The notes beneath the pieces were generated by a model, which saw only the letters and a program-made list of their open reading frames with translations, did not search any database and was not told the origin of the DNA. Shown one piece after another: positions 11,373 through 24,391 of a stretch of 64,000 nt of DNA; the first letter of the stretch is position 1; every line of letters begins with the position of its first letter. Source of the stretch: Trichinella spiralis (taxonomy: Eukaryota > Nematoda > Enoplea > Trichinellida > Trichinellidae); NCBI GenBank assembly GCA_000181795.3, contig CM012955.1, positions 13,058,850-13,122,849 on the forward strand. Direction: 5' to 3'. The translations under genes and the position numbers were made by a program.

Positions 11373-14300
11373 TTACGACATATATGTGTCTTAATAAAGC
11401 ATTATTATCGTGACTGAACAATTATGTCTGGTTGAATATACATACATAAATCACGATGTTTCTAAATTTTATCAGTTATTAAAGTTCACATGCAGTTGAA
11501 GTTTCAAAAAGAAATGGCAACAAATTGAATCTGAAGACATGAAGCAATTTTCATAATTATGTTTATTTATTGTGAAAAAATGCAATATTATATATTAAAT
11601 GCAATAGCTATCAATAAGATTGCAGTGAATTTCTGAATTTATTTTTTGTTTTTTTTTTATTAAACAGCAGTTTGAAATCTTAGTAAAATATTGAAAACAT
11701 TTTCCAATTATCCCCGGCTGGGGTGCCAAAGATCCCAAATGGCCACCTAAATGTTGACTTTTGGCAACTAACTACTTTGTATTTAATGCTTTTCATAAAT
11801 TTTCATAAAAAAAATTTCATATTTTATCGATAATAGTTGCAACAGTATTAAATCATTTTAATGAAAAAAAATTCAATGAGTTAAAGTTATCTGGCTTTAC
11901 TGTCAGCCACGTCAGGCAAATAAACAAGCGTATTTAAAATAGGACTATTAACAGTAAACGTTAATTTCCATATTAGACAAGCATCACTCAGATAGTGCTA
12001 TTCGACCTGGCCTAAATGCAATAAATTTCAATGCTAAATCAGTCACCTTGCTTCAGAAAATAAATTCCACCATCAACTGGACAATATGACAAAAATATTC
12101 AAATTACGATGATCATAATTTTAAATAATCTACCTACCATCTTATTTCTATATCTCAGATATAAATTTATATCTATTATAGCGCAACTATGATCATTAAT
12201 GACCATGTCAAAGATGTATGTGTTCAATAAATCGCTCGTCAAGTTAGTTAGTTACACGTAAACGATCAAACAAGTTCCAACTTACAATATTTAATTGACC
12301 GTCTTGTCATCGTTGAGGTTCATCTTCAGGTTTGATATTTCAAAGAATGATGAATGATTTTGGAAAAAAAACTGAAGAAAAAGTCAGTTGATTTTTACAT
12401 ATTCTTTTGGTTTACTGGTAAAAGCGCAGATGCGCAATCACCGCATTCCGTTAGCGTACAATTATTTCAAATGAAACTCACAAAGCAAACAAAATTCGTT
12501 GGTGCATGCACAGAATTTTATGCAAATTTTGTTTACATTTATTTGCCCTGTTAAATAAAAATAACAACAATTTTGAGTTCGTATAACTGTGCAGATTTTG
12601 TCAAAATTTATTATCAGATGATCTATAGAGCCATCCATCATTTACAAATGCCGTCCTGCGAATTGTTCATAATTTTTAGCCATCATATATGCAGTTGTTA
12701 ATTACTTTCATTATTTGAAATTGAACTTCATTATGAATTAAATATTTTCCTTATTTCATGCTTACTTTATTTCAGTTGCTCAGAGTAATTTAGTAAACTT
12801 TTCCCTAAAGCGAGCATCTGTTCCCGGTAGACAATGCTCAATTGTATAAAACATCAACTTCACCGGAAATACAAACGAATGAATGTATGGAAACTTTTCA
12901 ATTTTATGAATTTCCAATAAAGCAAATGCTGTACATAAAAATTTAAGAAAAATCCATATCTAGTTCAATTACATTTACAATCAAAAGCGAAACTGATTTT
13001 TTAATGTCAATTATAAAGAAAAAGGGATTTTATTTAAAAATTTCCTCATCTTTTACTTATACTTGAAATTAAAATTTTACATTCAAAAACAGCTTCTTGT
13101 GAACAACTGATAGTAATGTTCATTATTTATCGCTTAGTGATGATGTTTTGGATTTTGGAATGCAAAACTTATTCTTTTTTGGAAATCGGTCATAATTGTG
13201 TTTGTCTTTGATGAAATAATTGAAGACATGCATACGTTGTAAAAAAATAAAACTATTTTCACAAATAATGAACAAGGTGGTTCTGGAAACTTTCATATCA
13301 CAAGGCGTTTTACTAGTACAGTTGCTGCAAGCTAGTGTGCAGATGATAGTGATGAAATAATGCAAGTCCAACCATGGACAAAATGAGTGAAGACAAATTT
13401 CAAATGTTAACGTTTCGAGGTAAATCACAGATGACAGTGTTATTGAGTATGTGTGATCTGTAATTATGATATGAGCGGTAAGAATATTGGAAAACTTCCG
13501 CTGGGCTAGAAATACCATCTCCACGGCGGTATAGGATTGTTGTATACTTTTGAAAACCTTTTGAAATAGATATGCGAATTCTATTTTGGAAAATGTTATT
13601 TCATTTCATTTCATTGTTCATTAACTGTATCAGTGGCTAAATTTCCGTTTGAACATTTTACGAAAACAGGAGCATGAAAGATGCAATCAATTTTCACTTA
13701 TTTTGCTTTAGGTAAAATGTGGCAATAAAAAATTATTATTTCAGATAAATTTGATCTGTATTTTTTACTTCTTTTGAAAATGTGCGCCACATTTTCTTGT
13801 TTAACTTCTTATTAGCTGGAAAATTATGCACTATACATGCAATTTATGTTTGTCAGTTTTTAAGTTTTATACAATTAGATTTTAAAATAAGTGAAAAAAG
13901 TTCTTTCCGTGCATATTTGTTTTATTTTAAACTAATGAATATTAATTACCATTTACTTACACTAAATATATAAATTATAAAACAAAATAAAAAATATTAA
14001 ACCACCACTGTTCAAATATAATAATTTCCATGAGATTCAACAGATAAATAGAAGCAGGAAAAGGGTGTGGTTAAAAGCGTACAACGTTAAAGTAATGCCC
14101 AGATAATTAATTATCTGTTACAGTTTGATATTTATTCGAATATTTGAACTTTATGAGATTGTGTGTTAATTGTTGATAGGAATGCACAAAATGGGTCATG
14201 AAAAATTTTTCATTCAGTCCAAAATTAAATATGATTTGATAGGCATGCATTTCTTGTGATGAAATATAAAATGCAGTATAAATTAGAAGAATAATTTACT

Positions 14301-14738
14301 TGATCAGTCAATAAAAAATTTACGCGCAGAAATCCGTCCATGCAGAATATGAAATAATTATTTATGATATCATTCATTGTAAATTATTCGATTTCGACGT
14401 TGAATGAAATATTTTCGTTCAATTTAAAATTTTGTTTGTTCAAAATTGAACAACAATTATACAGCAAAGTGACGCTTTTTATTGTTTCAATTAAAATTAA
14501 AAGCTGCTTCATGAAAAATCCTCAAATTCCAATTAGTTTGTTTATAATTTCAAAGAAATGAAATCAGAAAATTTTCTTTTTTTTAAAATTAAACTACAAT
14601 CATTAAATAATTGAATTCTGATAGTAATTTTTGTAGTATCTACCGCTTCTTTGGGTCAAGCTGTTAGTTCTCATGCAATTCTTTCAATTAAAACTTGAAA
14701 GAAAGATGAATAAAATTAAAAAAAAAATAACTGATTAA
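11373..14738. other. Intergenic stretch, no supported gene
   Basis: Very AT-rich. The longest open frame (13123-13524, minus, 133 codons) has a hydrophobic, random-looking composition and no matching exons. On the + strand a short ATG frame at about 13375 meets a GT at 13420, but I found no continuing exon. Confidence 0.5.
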
Positions 14739-16247
14739 TTACATTTTGTCAATCATTATCCAAGAAATGTTATTTGAGGTGTTTTCGAATTTCTTTTTAG
14801 ACGGATTTTCTGTGGATATGTTCAAATTTCTGAAAGTTGAACAATATTTAGAATTGCTGCACTTCGTTCGATGACAATAAATTCCACTTACTTGTAATAT
14901 TGTCTTTCACAGCAATTTGAATAAAAGAACTTACAAAGGTATCTGTTGTTGATGTGGAATATGTGATCGAGGTAGTAAGTTAGGTAAGTTTTATGGCAAC
15001 GAATGCTCGAATATTTTCCTTTTTTGAAATACAAATCCGCAACCGCTGCACCAGCTTTGCAGCAACTTTTAGCCATACACACTCCCGCACGTTCTCCTAC
15101 AATTTTTTCATGTGCTATACATAATATTATGTATATTATTTATTTTTCTATTCCATACCACTTGTGTAACATAATTCTTCGTTGATTATTCTATCAGATA
15201 GATGACCAGCATGCTTGGGGAAAAATTCCTCTTGCCACGTCGACTTTTTCAAGTTGCCTTTGTCTGATTTGATAACACCGTGCAATTTTGCGCTGTCAGG
15301 AGAAGATTGCTTTCTTTCTGTATAAGGAAAATATTCAGTTTTATCGAATTGATCGCTGCCAGCAAAATCGACCACAGGACGCGAATACAGTTGGAAATCA
15401 TGCTTGCGCGCTTTGATTTTCTGTACTGAAATTCGAACTTCGTCGTAATCAGATTGAGAAGAAGGAAAGTCCATTTCTTGATCGATTAACAATTGTCGTC
15501 GAATTTCCGGTTGCGAAAAGCAAACGTATCGTTGAATACCTGAAATTTTGATGCTTTTGAATCGACACATTCAAGTTGCCAAAAATTGCTGCTTACTGTA
15601 CAACTTGCAACATGGGAACTGTACATTCACTGAACAATAATCATCAAGAAGATCTTCTCTCAACATTCGAAAACACTTCACCTTCTCCATTGTTGTAATC
15701 TTAAAATTGTATTTACTTTTTTAAAATTTTAATAATATTCTTTTTTTTCACTTCCCCCTCTGAACCCCTCTGAAAAATATAATATACCTCTGAGCAACAC
15801 GAGTTTGCCTGATGAAAGAGGACGCTTTTCGCATCTTTATTTTCCTCTCCCACTGCAAAGGGTCTTTGCTGCTGCTGCTGTTGCTGTTGTTGTTGTTGTT
15901 GTTGTTGTTGTTGTAGCTGCTGCTGCTGTTGCTGTTGTAAACTGAAATTCATCAGACGATTGCGATTTCTAGGTTTGCTAGTTACAACGTCGCATATTTT
16001 GTCCATATTGCCGCTTGATCTTCCTGTCTACAACATATGGAATAATTTTTTTTTCATAATCTTCCCATTATTACAGAATTTATTGTTGTTTTCTTTTTCT
16101 TTGCTCAGCAAAGGATGAAATATATTTGAAAAAAAAGAACAAAATAACCTCTCACCCATTCGTGCAATTCGCTCCACGTTAAAATGTCGATCTTTCTCAA
16201 CTTTTCAAATTTTGGACGTTCAGTGCAAAAAGACAAATTGACAACAG
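14739..16247 (-). CDS. Polyglutamine-containing protein of unknown function (5' end uncertain)
   Basis: Exons (5'->3'): 16247-16156, 16027-15788, 15699-15597, 15539-15159, 15096-14892, 14829-14739, with GT-AG introns of 57-128 bases and matching phases. The first exon enters in phase 1, so a further upstream exon is likely; otherwise the first ATG is in exon 2 (MDKICDVV, at 16006). The protein has an N-terminal stretch ILTWSELHEW, then a glutamine tract with one leucine break, then a hydrophilic region containing VCFSQPEIRRQLLIDQEMDF and STWQEEFFPKHAG, and a Cys-containing C-terminus (MAKSCCKAG, SNCCERQYY). There is no signal peptide in the visible part. I recognise no family. The last two exons are the least certain, because the penultimate one contains several competing GTAAGT donors. 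Confidence 0.5.
15857..15942 (-). repeat. Polyglutamine-coding CAG/CAA tract
   Basis: On the minus strand, alternating runs of CAG and CAA interrupted by single CTA codons encode about 27 residues, nearly all Gln. The mixture of codons should make the tract more stable than a pure CAG run. Confidence 0.9.
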
Positions 16248-16407
16248 CTGAAAGAGAGAGAAAATTTAATTGCATATCAATTTGAATAATTAGAAAATGT
16301 GCTGGTTCCTCTATTTTACATTTTCGTGAAATACAAAGTCAGTTGCTCAAAGGAAAAAAGAAAAACCAAAGATGAACAACAAAGTTAGTAGCTAGTTAGT
16401 TATAAAG

Positions 16408-17782
16408 TCAAAAAAAATTGTCATGTGGAAATTTAAATAATGATGAAAGAAAGGTTTGACAGATTCGGCCCGGCTGCACCAGCTGCGCATCATGTGCTGC
16501 TTGCTGTTTCCTCAACACGAGAAACGGTTGTTTGAACAGTTGCGTCGAAATACGACGTCGTGCAAGTGTTGACTGATCGCAAGCAAGTTGATTTAGACCA
16601 AAAAGTTTGATAAATTTATTATTTTTGCTGTCAAAGAAAAAATCGCTCATTTATCTTGACGACGTCTAATTTAAGCCGTTTATCACTTTCAACAATTCAG
16701 CACATATTGCTGAGAGCTGTCGCTCAAAAAAGTTCAGCTGGCACTGAGACATACATATATATATATATTACAGTATACTATACTATACTATGCTATACTA
16801 TACTGTTGGTTGCAGAAAGAAAAGAAAAATTGATTTGTGATTAAATTTACATACATTCTGATTCTTCTTTTTGATAAAAAAGGGAGGGGAGGGGTAAATA
16901 TTTTTCCAAAACCAGCCGAGCGTTTTCCCAATCAAGTTGGGCAAAATTTGCAAGCTTTCCGCTTGTTGTTTGGTCGCTAGCGAAACTTTCCCCACTGATC
17001 AGAGTTGAAAGTTTTATCATCACAGTGCTTTTGCAATCAGTGCAGGATTCGTTGGTTGTTTGCTTTGCAGAAAGTGCAAACTGAGAAAATAACAAAAACA
17101 AAAAAAACAAACAAGAAGAATGAAAGCTACATTGTACGGTTAATGCCAAAAAAACGTAAAGAACAAAAAACAGGGGGAAAGGAAAAATTATTTGTGAAAC
17201 GTTGATTCTAAAATTAAAAAAAACAAAACATACCCTTAACTAACAGATAGATAAATTTACTTTATTTCTTCTTTTTTAAGCTTTCATGAAAGAAAGCATT
17301 GCCTTTTTTGATTAGTGCTTTTCTTTAGTATTAATATTCATATATTATATTATATTATATTATATTATATTATATTATATTATATTATATTATATTATAT
17401 TATATTATATTATATTATATTATATTAAGTATGTAATAATGTATGGTAAAAACTGCTGTTGTTGTTGTTGCATGCTTCTTTAATTTTTTCTCTTCAGCAA
17501 CATTTGCATAAACATAAATAAAAAAAATATGCAAATGAAATCAAATTATTTCAAAGTTAAATGGGATAGCAGAATTTCAATGGCACAAAATAACTCACAT
17601 TGCTTTGATGAGAGAGAGAGAAATTATACAAACGCCCGGATGCCCAGAAACTTTTGTTTTTCTTAAAATACCCCTCGTTTTTTTGTTAATATTATTTGAT
17701 TTTAGGCTTAATTGAAAAAAACAAAGTGAAAAAATACTTAGTACTTACCGTAAAGTGAAACAATCACCAGCAATATTGCCAT
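16408..17782 (-). CDS. Possible small secreted protein (weak model)
   Basis: Two exons look real and join in phase: 17080-16851 (open frame with KQTTNESCTDCKSTVMIKL and LVLEKYLPLP) and 16627-16408 (LARRRISTQLFKQPFLVL... to a TGA). Upstream, 17782-17749 opens with an ATG and a hydrophobic start (MAILLVIVSLY) followed by a GTAAGT donor in phase 1. It joins the next exon only if a 32-base microexon at 17661-17630 is accepted. An alternative is that transcription starts elsewhere. The product is unrecognised. Confidence 0.3.
17337..17426. repeat. (TATAT/ATATT)n pentanucleotide microsatellite
   Basis: About 17 near-perfect copies of the five-base unit TATAT in its ATATT phase. Confidence 0.95.
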
Positions 17783-17930
17783 TGAAACCGACACGTCGAA
17801 CGGAAAAAGATGCACAAACTTTCGAATGACACAAGGCTAAGAGAGAGAGAGAGAGACCGTGCTTCGTTCGGGTAAGCGGTTACTCGGGACGCCTGTTGGT
17901 GAAGCTATAATAAAAATGCAATTCGCCCGC

Positions 17931-17962
<32 letters not shown>

Positions 17963-18048
17963 TATATATATATATATAAATCTGTCTATCTCTGATGCAT
18001 ATATATATATATATATATATGCACACGTTTCTAAAATGTATATATATA
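17931..18048. repeat. Clustered (TA)n microsatellites
   Basis: Three TA-dinucleotide tracts separated by short unique sequence. The open frames over them are artefacts of the repeat. Confidence 0.9.
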
Positions 18049-19292
18049 AATTTTGTCTTTGCAGAGCAACGCCGGGTGACGTAACGCTGTCGAGACAGAG
18101 CTGTTTAAAAAGGCATAATAACCCTGTCACTTTCGATGCAGATATGCAGATTCTGCCAATATTTTACGACATGTGACGCGGGCAGTCTTTTTAGCACAGA
18201 CAACAAATAAATAAACAAGAAATCGATATTCATTTGTTTGTTTTTACTTTAGCTTTCAGTTTCAAATTATCTACACTAGTTTCTATGCAAAGAAGCAAAC
18301 AAAAAAAAGGAAAGGAAGAAAAGAAAAAGTAAAAAATATGAATAAAAATTTTTATCATATTTTGTGATTGAAGAACATAAAGAACAAAAGTTGAAGAGTT
18401 GAAATAAAAAAAAAGAAAGAAAGATAGATAGATAGAAAGAAAGAAAGAAAAGAAGTAAAGAAAAATTTGAATATGAAAATAAAAATAGGAAAAAAGTAAA
18501 AGAAAATGAAGAATGATTCACATTTTCATGGAAAGAATGAAAAATATTTTCGTTATAAGCTTTTTTTTCTTCTTTTCTTGGTTCACATTTTTGCAGAGTT
18601 GCGTCGTCAGTCGAAGCAAACCAAAACACACATACACATAACACACAGACACACACACAGACACACACAACAGTATGTGACCACAGAAATGATACCATAG
18701 AAATAATAATGAATAAAAAATTGACGTGGAAAAGGAAAGAGAAATTTTTCACCCGCCAAACGATGATTAAGAATTTACAAAAGACACTCTGCACTACGAA
18801 ATATCAAAAGAAAAAAAAAAGAAAATGAATTTTCCCGAAAAAATAATAATAAATGTAAGAAATAATTTTTTTTCCAAAAAAAGAGAGAAAGGCTAAAAAC
18901 TTCTCTCTCTCAACACAAAATTACGAAAAGCATAATTAACTATTGTGAAAAGTTTTAGCGTATATATATATATATATGTATGAATAAATATGAAAGAAAA
19001 ACAAAAATAGAAGAAATATATAGAGAAGGCTGCGCATGAAAAAGATGGAATCAGACAGATAAAGAAATGAATAGATAGATGGAAGATAGAAGATAGATGT
19101 TCTCCAATGGCGCGCAATAATTTTCGTTGTTTGATGTTAAAAATAGCAGATTTTCTTTTTTTTTTAGGTAGTTCCAGGTTGAGTATTAGGTAGGTATAAA
19201 AAGAAGGTGGTAGTAGTAGTAGTCAGCAGTTAGTGGCTGGTGGAAAAAAAGAAAAGAAAAGAGAACATGCTGGCTTATGGATGCTGAAAAAA
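18049..19292. other. Repeat-rich intergenic stretch
   Basis: It holds A-rich and (GAAA/GATA)n sequence near 18410-18460, a (CA)n tract at about 18623-18669 and a short (TA)n at about 18961-18977. The 172-codon minus frame over 18276-18794 is Phe/Ser/Leu low-complexity, so I reject it as a gene. The 3' UTR of the receptor gene should lie at the right edge. Confidence 0.6.
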
Positions 19293-19735
19293 TCAAGCCA
19301 GAGGGATGCCCCTCTGAATGGTCGTCGTCATTGGAGATTCGGCCAAAGCTGTACCACCGTCTTCCACGTCACCAATGTTGCTTTTTACAGTCGGCTGGTA
19401 AATGCCGGAACCGGTACCGGAAATCAACGTGCCAGATTGGTATTCTTCGTTGTCCAAAGTCAAGCGCAAATGATCGTAATGATCTTGGCCACGTCGACAA
19501 AACGGATAGCTCAGGCAAAAAAATTGCCCAAAATGTACATTCAACGGTCGTTGCTTCCACACAAACCAGCTCACCTGAACACAAGCAACAACATGAACAT
19601 GATTAGAAACACAAGAGATAAAAAAAAACAAATCTCACCGCGCCCACAATTGCAGACAATGTGAACAACAATGCCAGAACCATACCAGCTTTGGAACTTG
19701 AAGCTGAAAAACAAGCAACAAAAAAAGTTGTATAC

Positions 19736-19766
<31 letters not shown>

Positions 19767-22700
19767 GGGTAATATATATATTTTTTTTTTCTTTAAATTA
19801 CTTTTTACAGGTGTTGACTGTTCTTCTTGCTTGGCAAACGCTTTTCCCTGACCATCATCACCATCACCAGCAGTAGCAGTAGTAATAGTCGTCGAAGCAT
19901 CAGCGTTGCTATTTGTCTTTTTCCCATTATCATCTCCCGTCGTAGTTGCACCTTTGGCAACACAGTCCCTGGCATTCGCATGCAAGCTGTAACCGTCGCT
20001 GCACAAACAGACGTACGGTTTAATGTTGGTGATCATTTTCGCGGGTACCGTTTGACCGGCGGCTATTTTCATCGACGGCACGCACAAATGGGCACATTCG
20101 CTGTTTTCGCACTTGTTTTCCACTGAAAATTTCGAAAAAAAAATTTTTTTTTTCCATTTCAACGTGGGAAAATTTGCAAATCGATTACAATTCGGCTGAG
20201 CAACGGGATGGAAAATTTTGACAGTCATCAGGCCGAACATCCCTTTCAACAGGGGACGATTGTTTTCGCCGGTAAATTTGTTGGCCATGTGGACCCCTTC
20301 GGAATTCCAATCGGTCCAGTAGAGGGTCTCTTCGAAAACCGAAACACTGAACGGATGGTAGATGCGATTTCTGCTGTTCAAAATGACCTTCTTGTCCTGG
20401 CCGAAGTAGTTGGACGAGCAGATTTGCTTCAACTTCGCGTCGACCCAGTAGAGCCTGTGTTCGAGCATATCCAACGTCAAACCGTTCGGCCAAATTACAT
20501 CTCGGTCAATTGCGAACCGATTCGTACCGTCCATTGCGGCCGATTCGATTTTCGGTGAAACACCCCAATCAGTCCAGAACATCATACTGGAATTAAAAAA
20601 AAAATTCATTCACTCATAACCTGAGATCCCAACCCAATAATAAATAATTATACAATACCCGCACGATGGATCAACGGCAATTGCACGTGGCTCGTCGAGA
20701 CCGTCGTGAATCAACGTGTGACGCAATTTGCCGTCCAACGTTGCCACCGAAATTGTATCCAACCCAGTATCGGTCCAGTAAATCAAATCGTGTATCCAAT
20801 CCACTGCCAAACCATCCGGTGACGAGACGTTGTTACTAATAATCGGACGTTCACAGTCGGATGCATTTACCGCGTGGAAATCATTGCCAAATTGGCATCT
20901 ACAAAGACCAAATATTCCCATTATTCCCATTATTGTACTAGTGGTGCTGAAATTTACGAAAATATCTGCTCTTTGCTAATATCGGACCAAAACAGCAGAC
21001 GCCTTTTGTACGAATAATCAATAGCGACTACGGAATTCAAATTGTTGACCAACATTTCCGGAGTGAGCGAAATGAGTCCAAATTGTCGAATGCTCAAACG
21101 ATTGGTCAACAACAATTTCGCCTGTGGACCTGAAAACAGACAAGCAAACGACGGTATATTTCATGAAAAGAAAAGAAAAGCTAATTTTACCGTTCGCTCT
21201 ACAACTGCGCTTGTTGTTCAAAAGCACATAATCACCGTGACATTTGCAAACATAGCTGCCGATTGTGTTGATGCAAATTTGGGAACATTTGCCGGCAGTG
21301 TTGCATTCATTGATATCTGAAATGGGAAAGAAAAATTGCAAAACAGAGCAATAAACAAAAAATGCCGATGCAGCAAAGCTTCTTTTTCTCATCATCACCA
21401 TTGCATTGTTTGGGATTGGTCAACGACACCGTATAGCCTGGACGACAGGAACACTGCGGACCGATCGGTGTGTTGGTGCACAGCTGTTCGCAAGGTTTCT
21501 CTTTGCAAAAATCCGTGCCTTTCAACGAACAGTTCAAAAATGGCTCCTCGTCGACCACCTTATAACCGGGACAATCTTGCTTTCCATCGCACACAACATC
21601 CCAATCGATGCAAAACCCATTGCCACAGTCGAACTGTTTAGCACTGCAGTGTTTCACCTCGCCGACTGATTCTAGAAATTCCATATACCATATATACATA
21701 CATTTATTCATACATTCATATATACCTGAAGCGCAGTTCTTCTCGTCTGATCCGTCTGCACAGTCTGCTCTACCATTGCAACGGTAAACAGACGGGATAC
21801 ATTCTTTACCGGAAGCGCAACGGAAATGTAAAGCCGAACAATTGTTCAAACCTAAACCGAACGACGACAAATTAGAACAATTTTGCATAAAAAGCATCAG
21901 TCACAAAAACGGACGTACAATTCATCTCGTCACTCATATCCGGGCAGTCGACGTCACCGTCGCATACGAAACGTTCACTGATGCAAGCACCGTCGTGACA
22001 TTGAAATTCATGCGCCCTGCAGCCGTGCTGTTCGGACAACAATTTCGTCATGTGCTGTTTGCAGTTCATCTCGTCCGAACGATCTGAACAATCCATCTGA
22101 CCATCGCACACATAATCATACGGTATGCATTTGCCACTTTCGACACATTGGAAACTTTTCGGATCGCAATGATAGCCTAGAACAAAAAAAAACAACATAA
22201 CAAAATGAACAATAATAACATCCCACACTACGAACAAAAAAATATGCAAATAAAACCAAAAAAAAATATAATTGTAAACAAACAAACAAACAAACGCACT
22301 GCATTTGTCATGCTCATCGGAGTTGTCACCACAATCGTCGTCACGATCGCATTCCCATTCTTTGGGAATACAACGCTCATTTTTGCACGAAAATTCAGTC
22401 TCGTTGCAAGGATGCTTGACACACATGTTCGACAGCTCATCCGAACCGTCGACACAATCCGGATGACTGTCACAAACCCAAGTCAATGGAATACACTTGC
22501 CATCCAGATGACATCGAAAATGATCAGAAGGACAATCATGTTTGGCTGAAAAAAGCAAACAAACCAATCATTCACATCAGATCAAACGATCATTATTACT
22601 GATTGATTAATTTCAAAAATTTTCAATTAAAAATTACATATATAAGAAGAACAAACAAACAGACAACAATTAATTGCACAACTGCTTTGTGAAAATCAAG

Positions 22701-24391
22701 AAAATAAAATTCAAATATGCTAAATATAGAAATTGTACACATTTGCCATATTGTTGCGTTCAAAAATTACAACACTGCCGTTTTGCAACAACGACAACAT
22801 ACAAAATTGTTGAACATCACACACAGATTGATGATGCTGTGCAAACAAGGCCGTATTCACATTTATTAAACTAATAACGAACACAATTAACTTTTCACAA
22901 CTTCAACTAACTTCATCATTCACCATAGAATAAAAAAAAAACTATCAACTGAATTAACTATATCTAAATAATAATTGAAGAAAACAAAACATCATTACTA
23001 TTTTTATTCTTCAATAATAATTTGTTTTTCATTCTTAAGCATAAATTAAACAATTGAAATTGAACAAAATTAATAAATGAAAAAACTTTCCATTATCAAA
23101 TTAAAACAATCATGACAACAGTATTCAAACCTAATTTATCACTTCTCTTCCGCCTTACTATAAGAAAAAATCATCATCACTTTGTTGACCTTGATTGCTA
23201 ATCGCGACAGCAATGCCCAGTTTCCGTGTCAAAAAACCTGCCCCTCAGTGCTTTCCATTTTTCAGCTACTGTGAAATTTTGGAAGATTACTGAAGAAAAT
23301 TTTCATTTTATTTTTACTTTTATATGGGTATTTTGCGTTGCATACTTTTTTAAAAGATGAAACAACAATTTCGATACTATTCAACGTCGAATTTTACAAT
23401 CTATTTGCAAGCGATGATCAACCAGAAGACCAGTCGTCGATTCTGTGGATCAATAAATTATCGGAAAACGAGACTTTTATAATAATAACAATAAATAACA
23501 ACTTTGAAACAAATAATAATAACAATAATAATAAATAACAACTTTTAAACAAAGAAAAAATAATAAAAATTTAATCTATCTATCACATCGTTGAAGTGAA
23601 AAAAGAAAATTCAGTTTTGGCTGCCGAATTCCGCTTTAAATAAAACTCCGGCAGACAAATATCCACCCAATCCACACTGACTAAAAATATTTTATCGACA
23701 AATACTTCACCTATGAATCATTCGGCAAAAATATACAAAACCAACGTTTGTGAAGATAGTCAGTTCCTTTCCCCCGCCCCACCAATGATATCTATCTGTT
23801 GTTAACTATCGAGAAGCTGTGAATCATCAGCCCAGAAAGCAAACACTTACTGCAAACGGCTGGATCTTCGTCCGAACGATCGGTGCAGTCAATGCTGGAA
23901 TCGCAAACCCAACTTTGTGGAATACACTTGTTGGAATTGGCGCATTTGAATTCACCTTTACGACACGTGCGATCACCTGAAACGGCAAATGAAAATGATA
24001 ATGAACAACCAATTCAACTGATGATTGATTCATCATGAAAACGGTCGACAACGACATGCTAACACAGAAGGAAAGATTTAAAATTTGCAAACTGAACAAA
24101 CAAACAAACAAAACAATTACTGCAGTTCTGTTCGTCCGCATTATCTTCGCAGTCTTGTTCACCGTCGCACAGCCAACTTGGGGAAATGCATCTTCCGGAT
24201 GGACACAGAAAACCACCGTTATTCAAGCAGTCTTTGTCGATCGCCAAACTGACTGAAACAGACACAAATAAGCCATTAATCAAGCTTATTAACTGAAGTG
24301 AAAAGAAAAAAAAGAAAGAAAACAACAAACTGTGGAAAGTAATGAAGATGCTCGCGCATATGTAGAGAAAAATGCTGCTCTTCATCGTCAT
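19293..24391 (-). CDS. VLDLR: VLDL/lipophorin-type receptor of the LDL-receptor family
   Basis: Fourteen exons, 941 residues (5'->3'): 24391-24331, 24252-24121, 23976-23851, 22545-22300, 22176-21919, 21851-21726, 21671-21399, 21316-21191, 21129-20958, 20898-20659, 20586-20189, 20122-19802, 19703-19639, 19574-19293. It should bind and internalise lipoproteins or yolk lipid at the cell surface. The order is: signal peptide (1-~23); eight LDL-receptor class A repeats (~25-360) with C-D/SDE calcium-binding ends; two EGF modules, the second calcium-binding type (DINEC, ~365-450); a propeller with FWSD, YWTD, FWTD, YWVD and YWTD motifs (~450-715); a third EGF (~720-775); a Thr/Ala-rich stalk; one membrane span ([16 protein letters not shown], ~832-848); and a ~90-residue tail. 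Eight A repeats match vertebrate VLDLR and many lipophorin receptors. The expected tail signal FDNPVY is replaced by LDNEEY. Intron 3 (~1.3 kb) is far longer than the others. Confidence 0.93.
19735..19759. repeat. (CA)n microsatellite in a receptor intron
   Basis: About 12 CA units inside the intron before the transmembrane exon of the LDL-receptor-like gene. Confidence 0.9.

Noticed and set aside
13123-13524. 133-codon minus-strand open frame
   Set aside because: Composition looks random for AT-rich DNA, it has no recognisable motif, and no neighbouring exon matches in phase.
17080-17149. Apparent signal peptide at the start of the 17149-16847 open frame
   Set aside because: The leucine/phenylalanine-rich stretch is the pyrimidine tract of an intron ending TTTTCTCAG, so it is not taken as coding.
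18276-18794. 172-codon minus-strand open frame
   Set aside because: Its translation is Phe/Ser/Leu low-complexity produced by A-rich and CA repeats, with no domain and no plausible splice partners.
20123-20188. Continuous reading through [16 protein letters not shown] in the receptor gene
   Set aside because: This is an in-frame intron (T|GTAATC...TTTTCAG|TG) with no stop; removing it restores the normal spacing between the propeller and the third EGF module.
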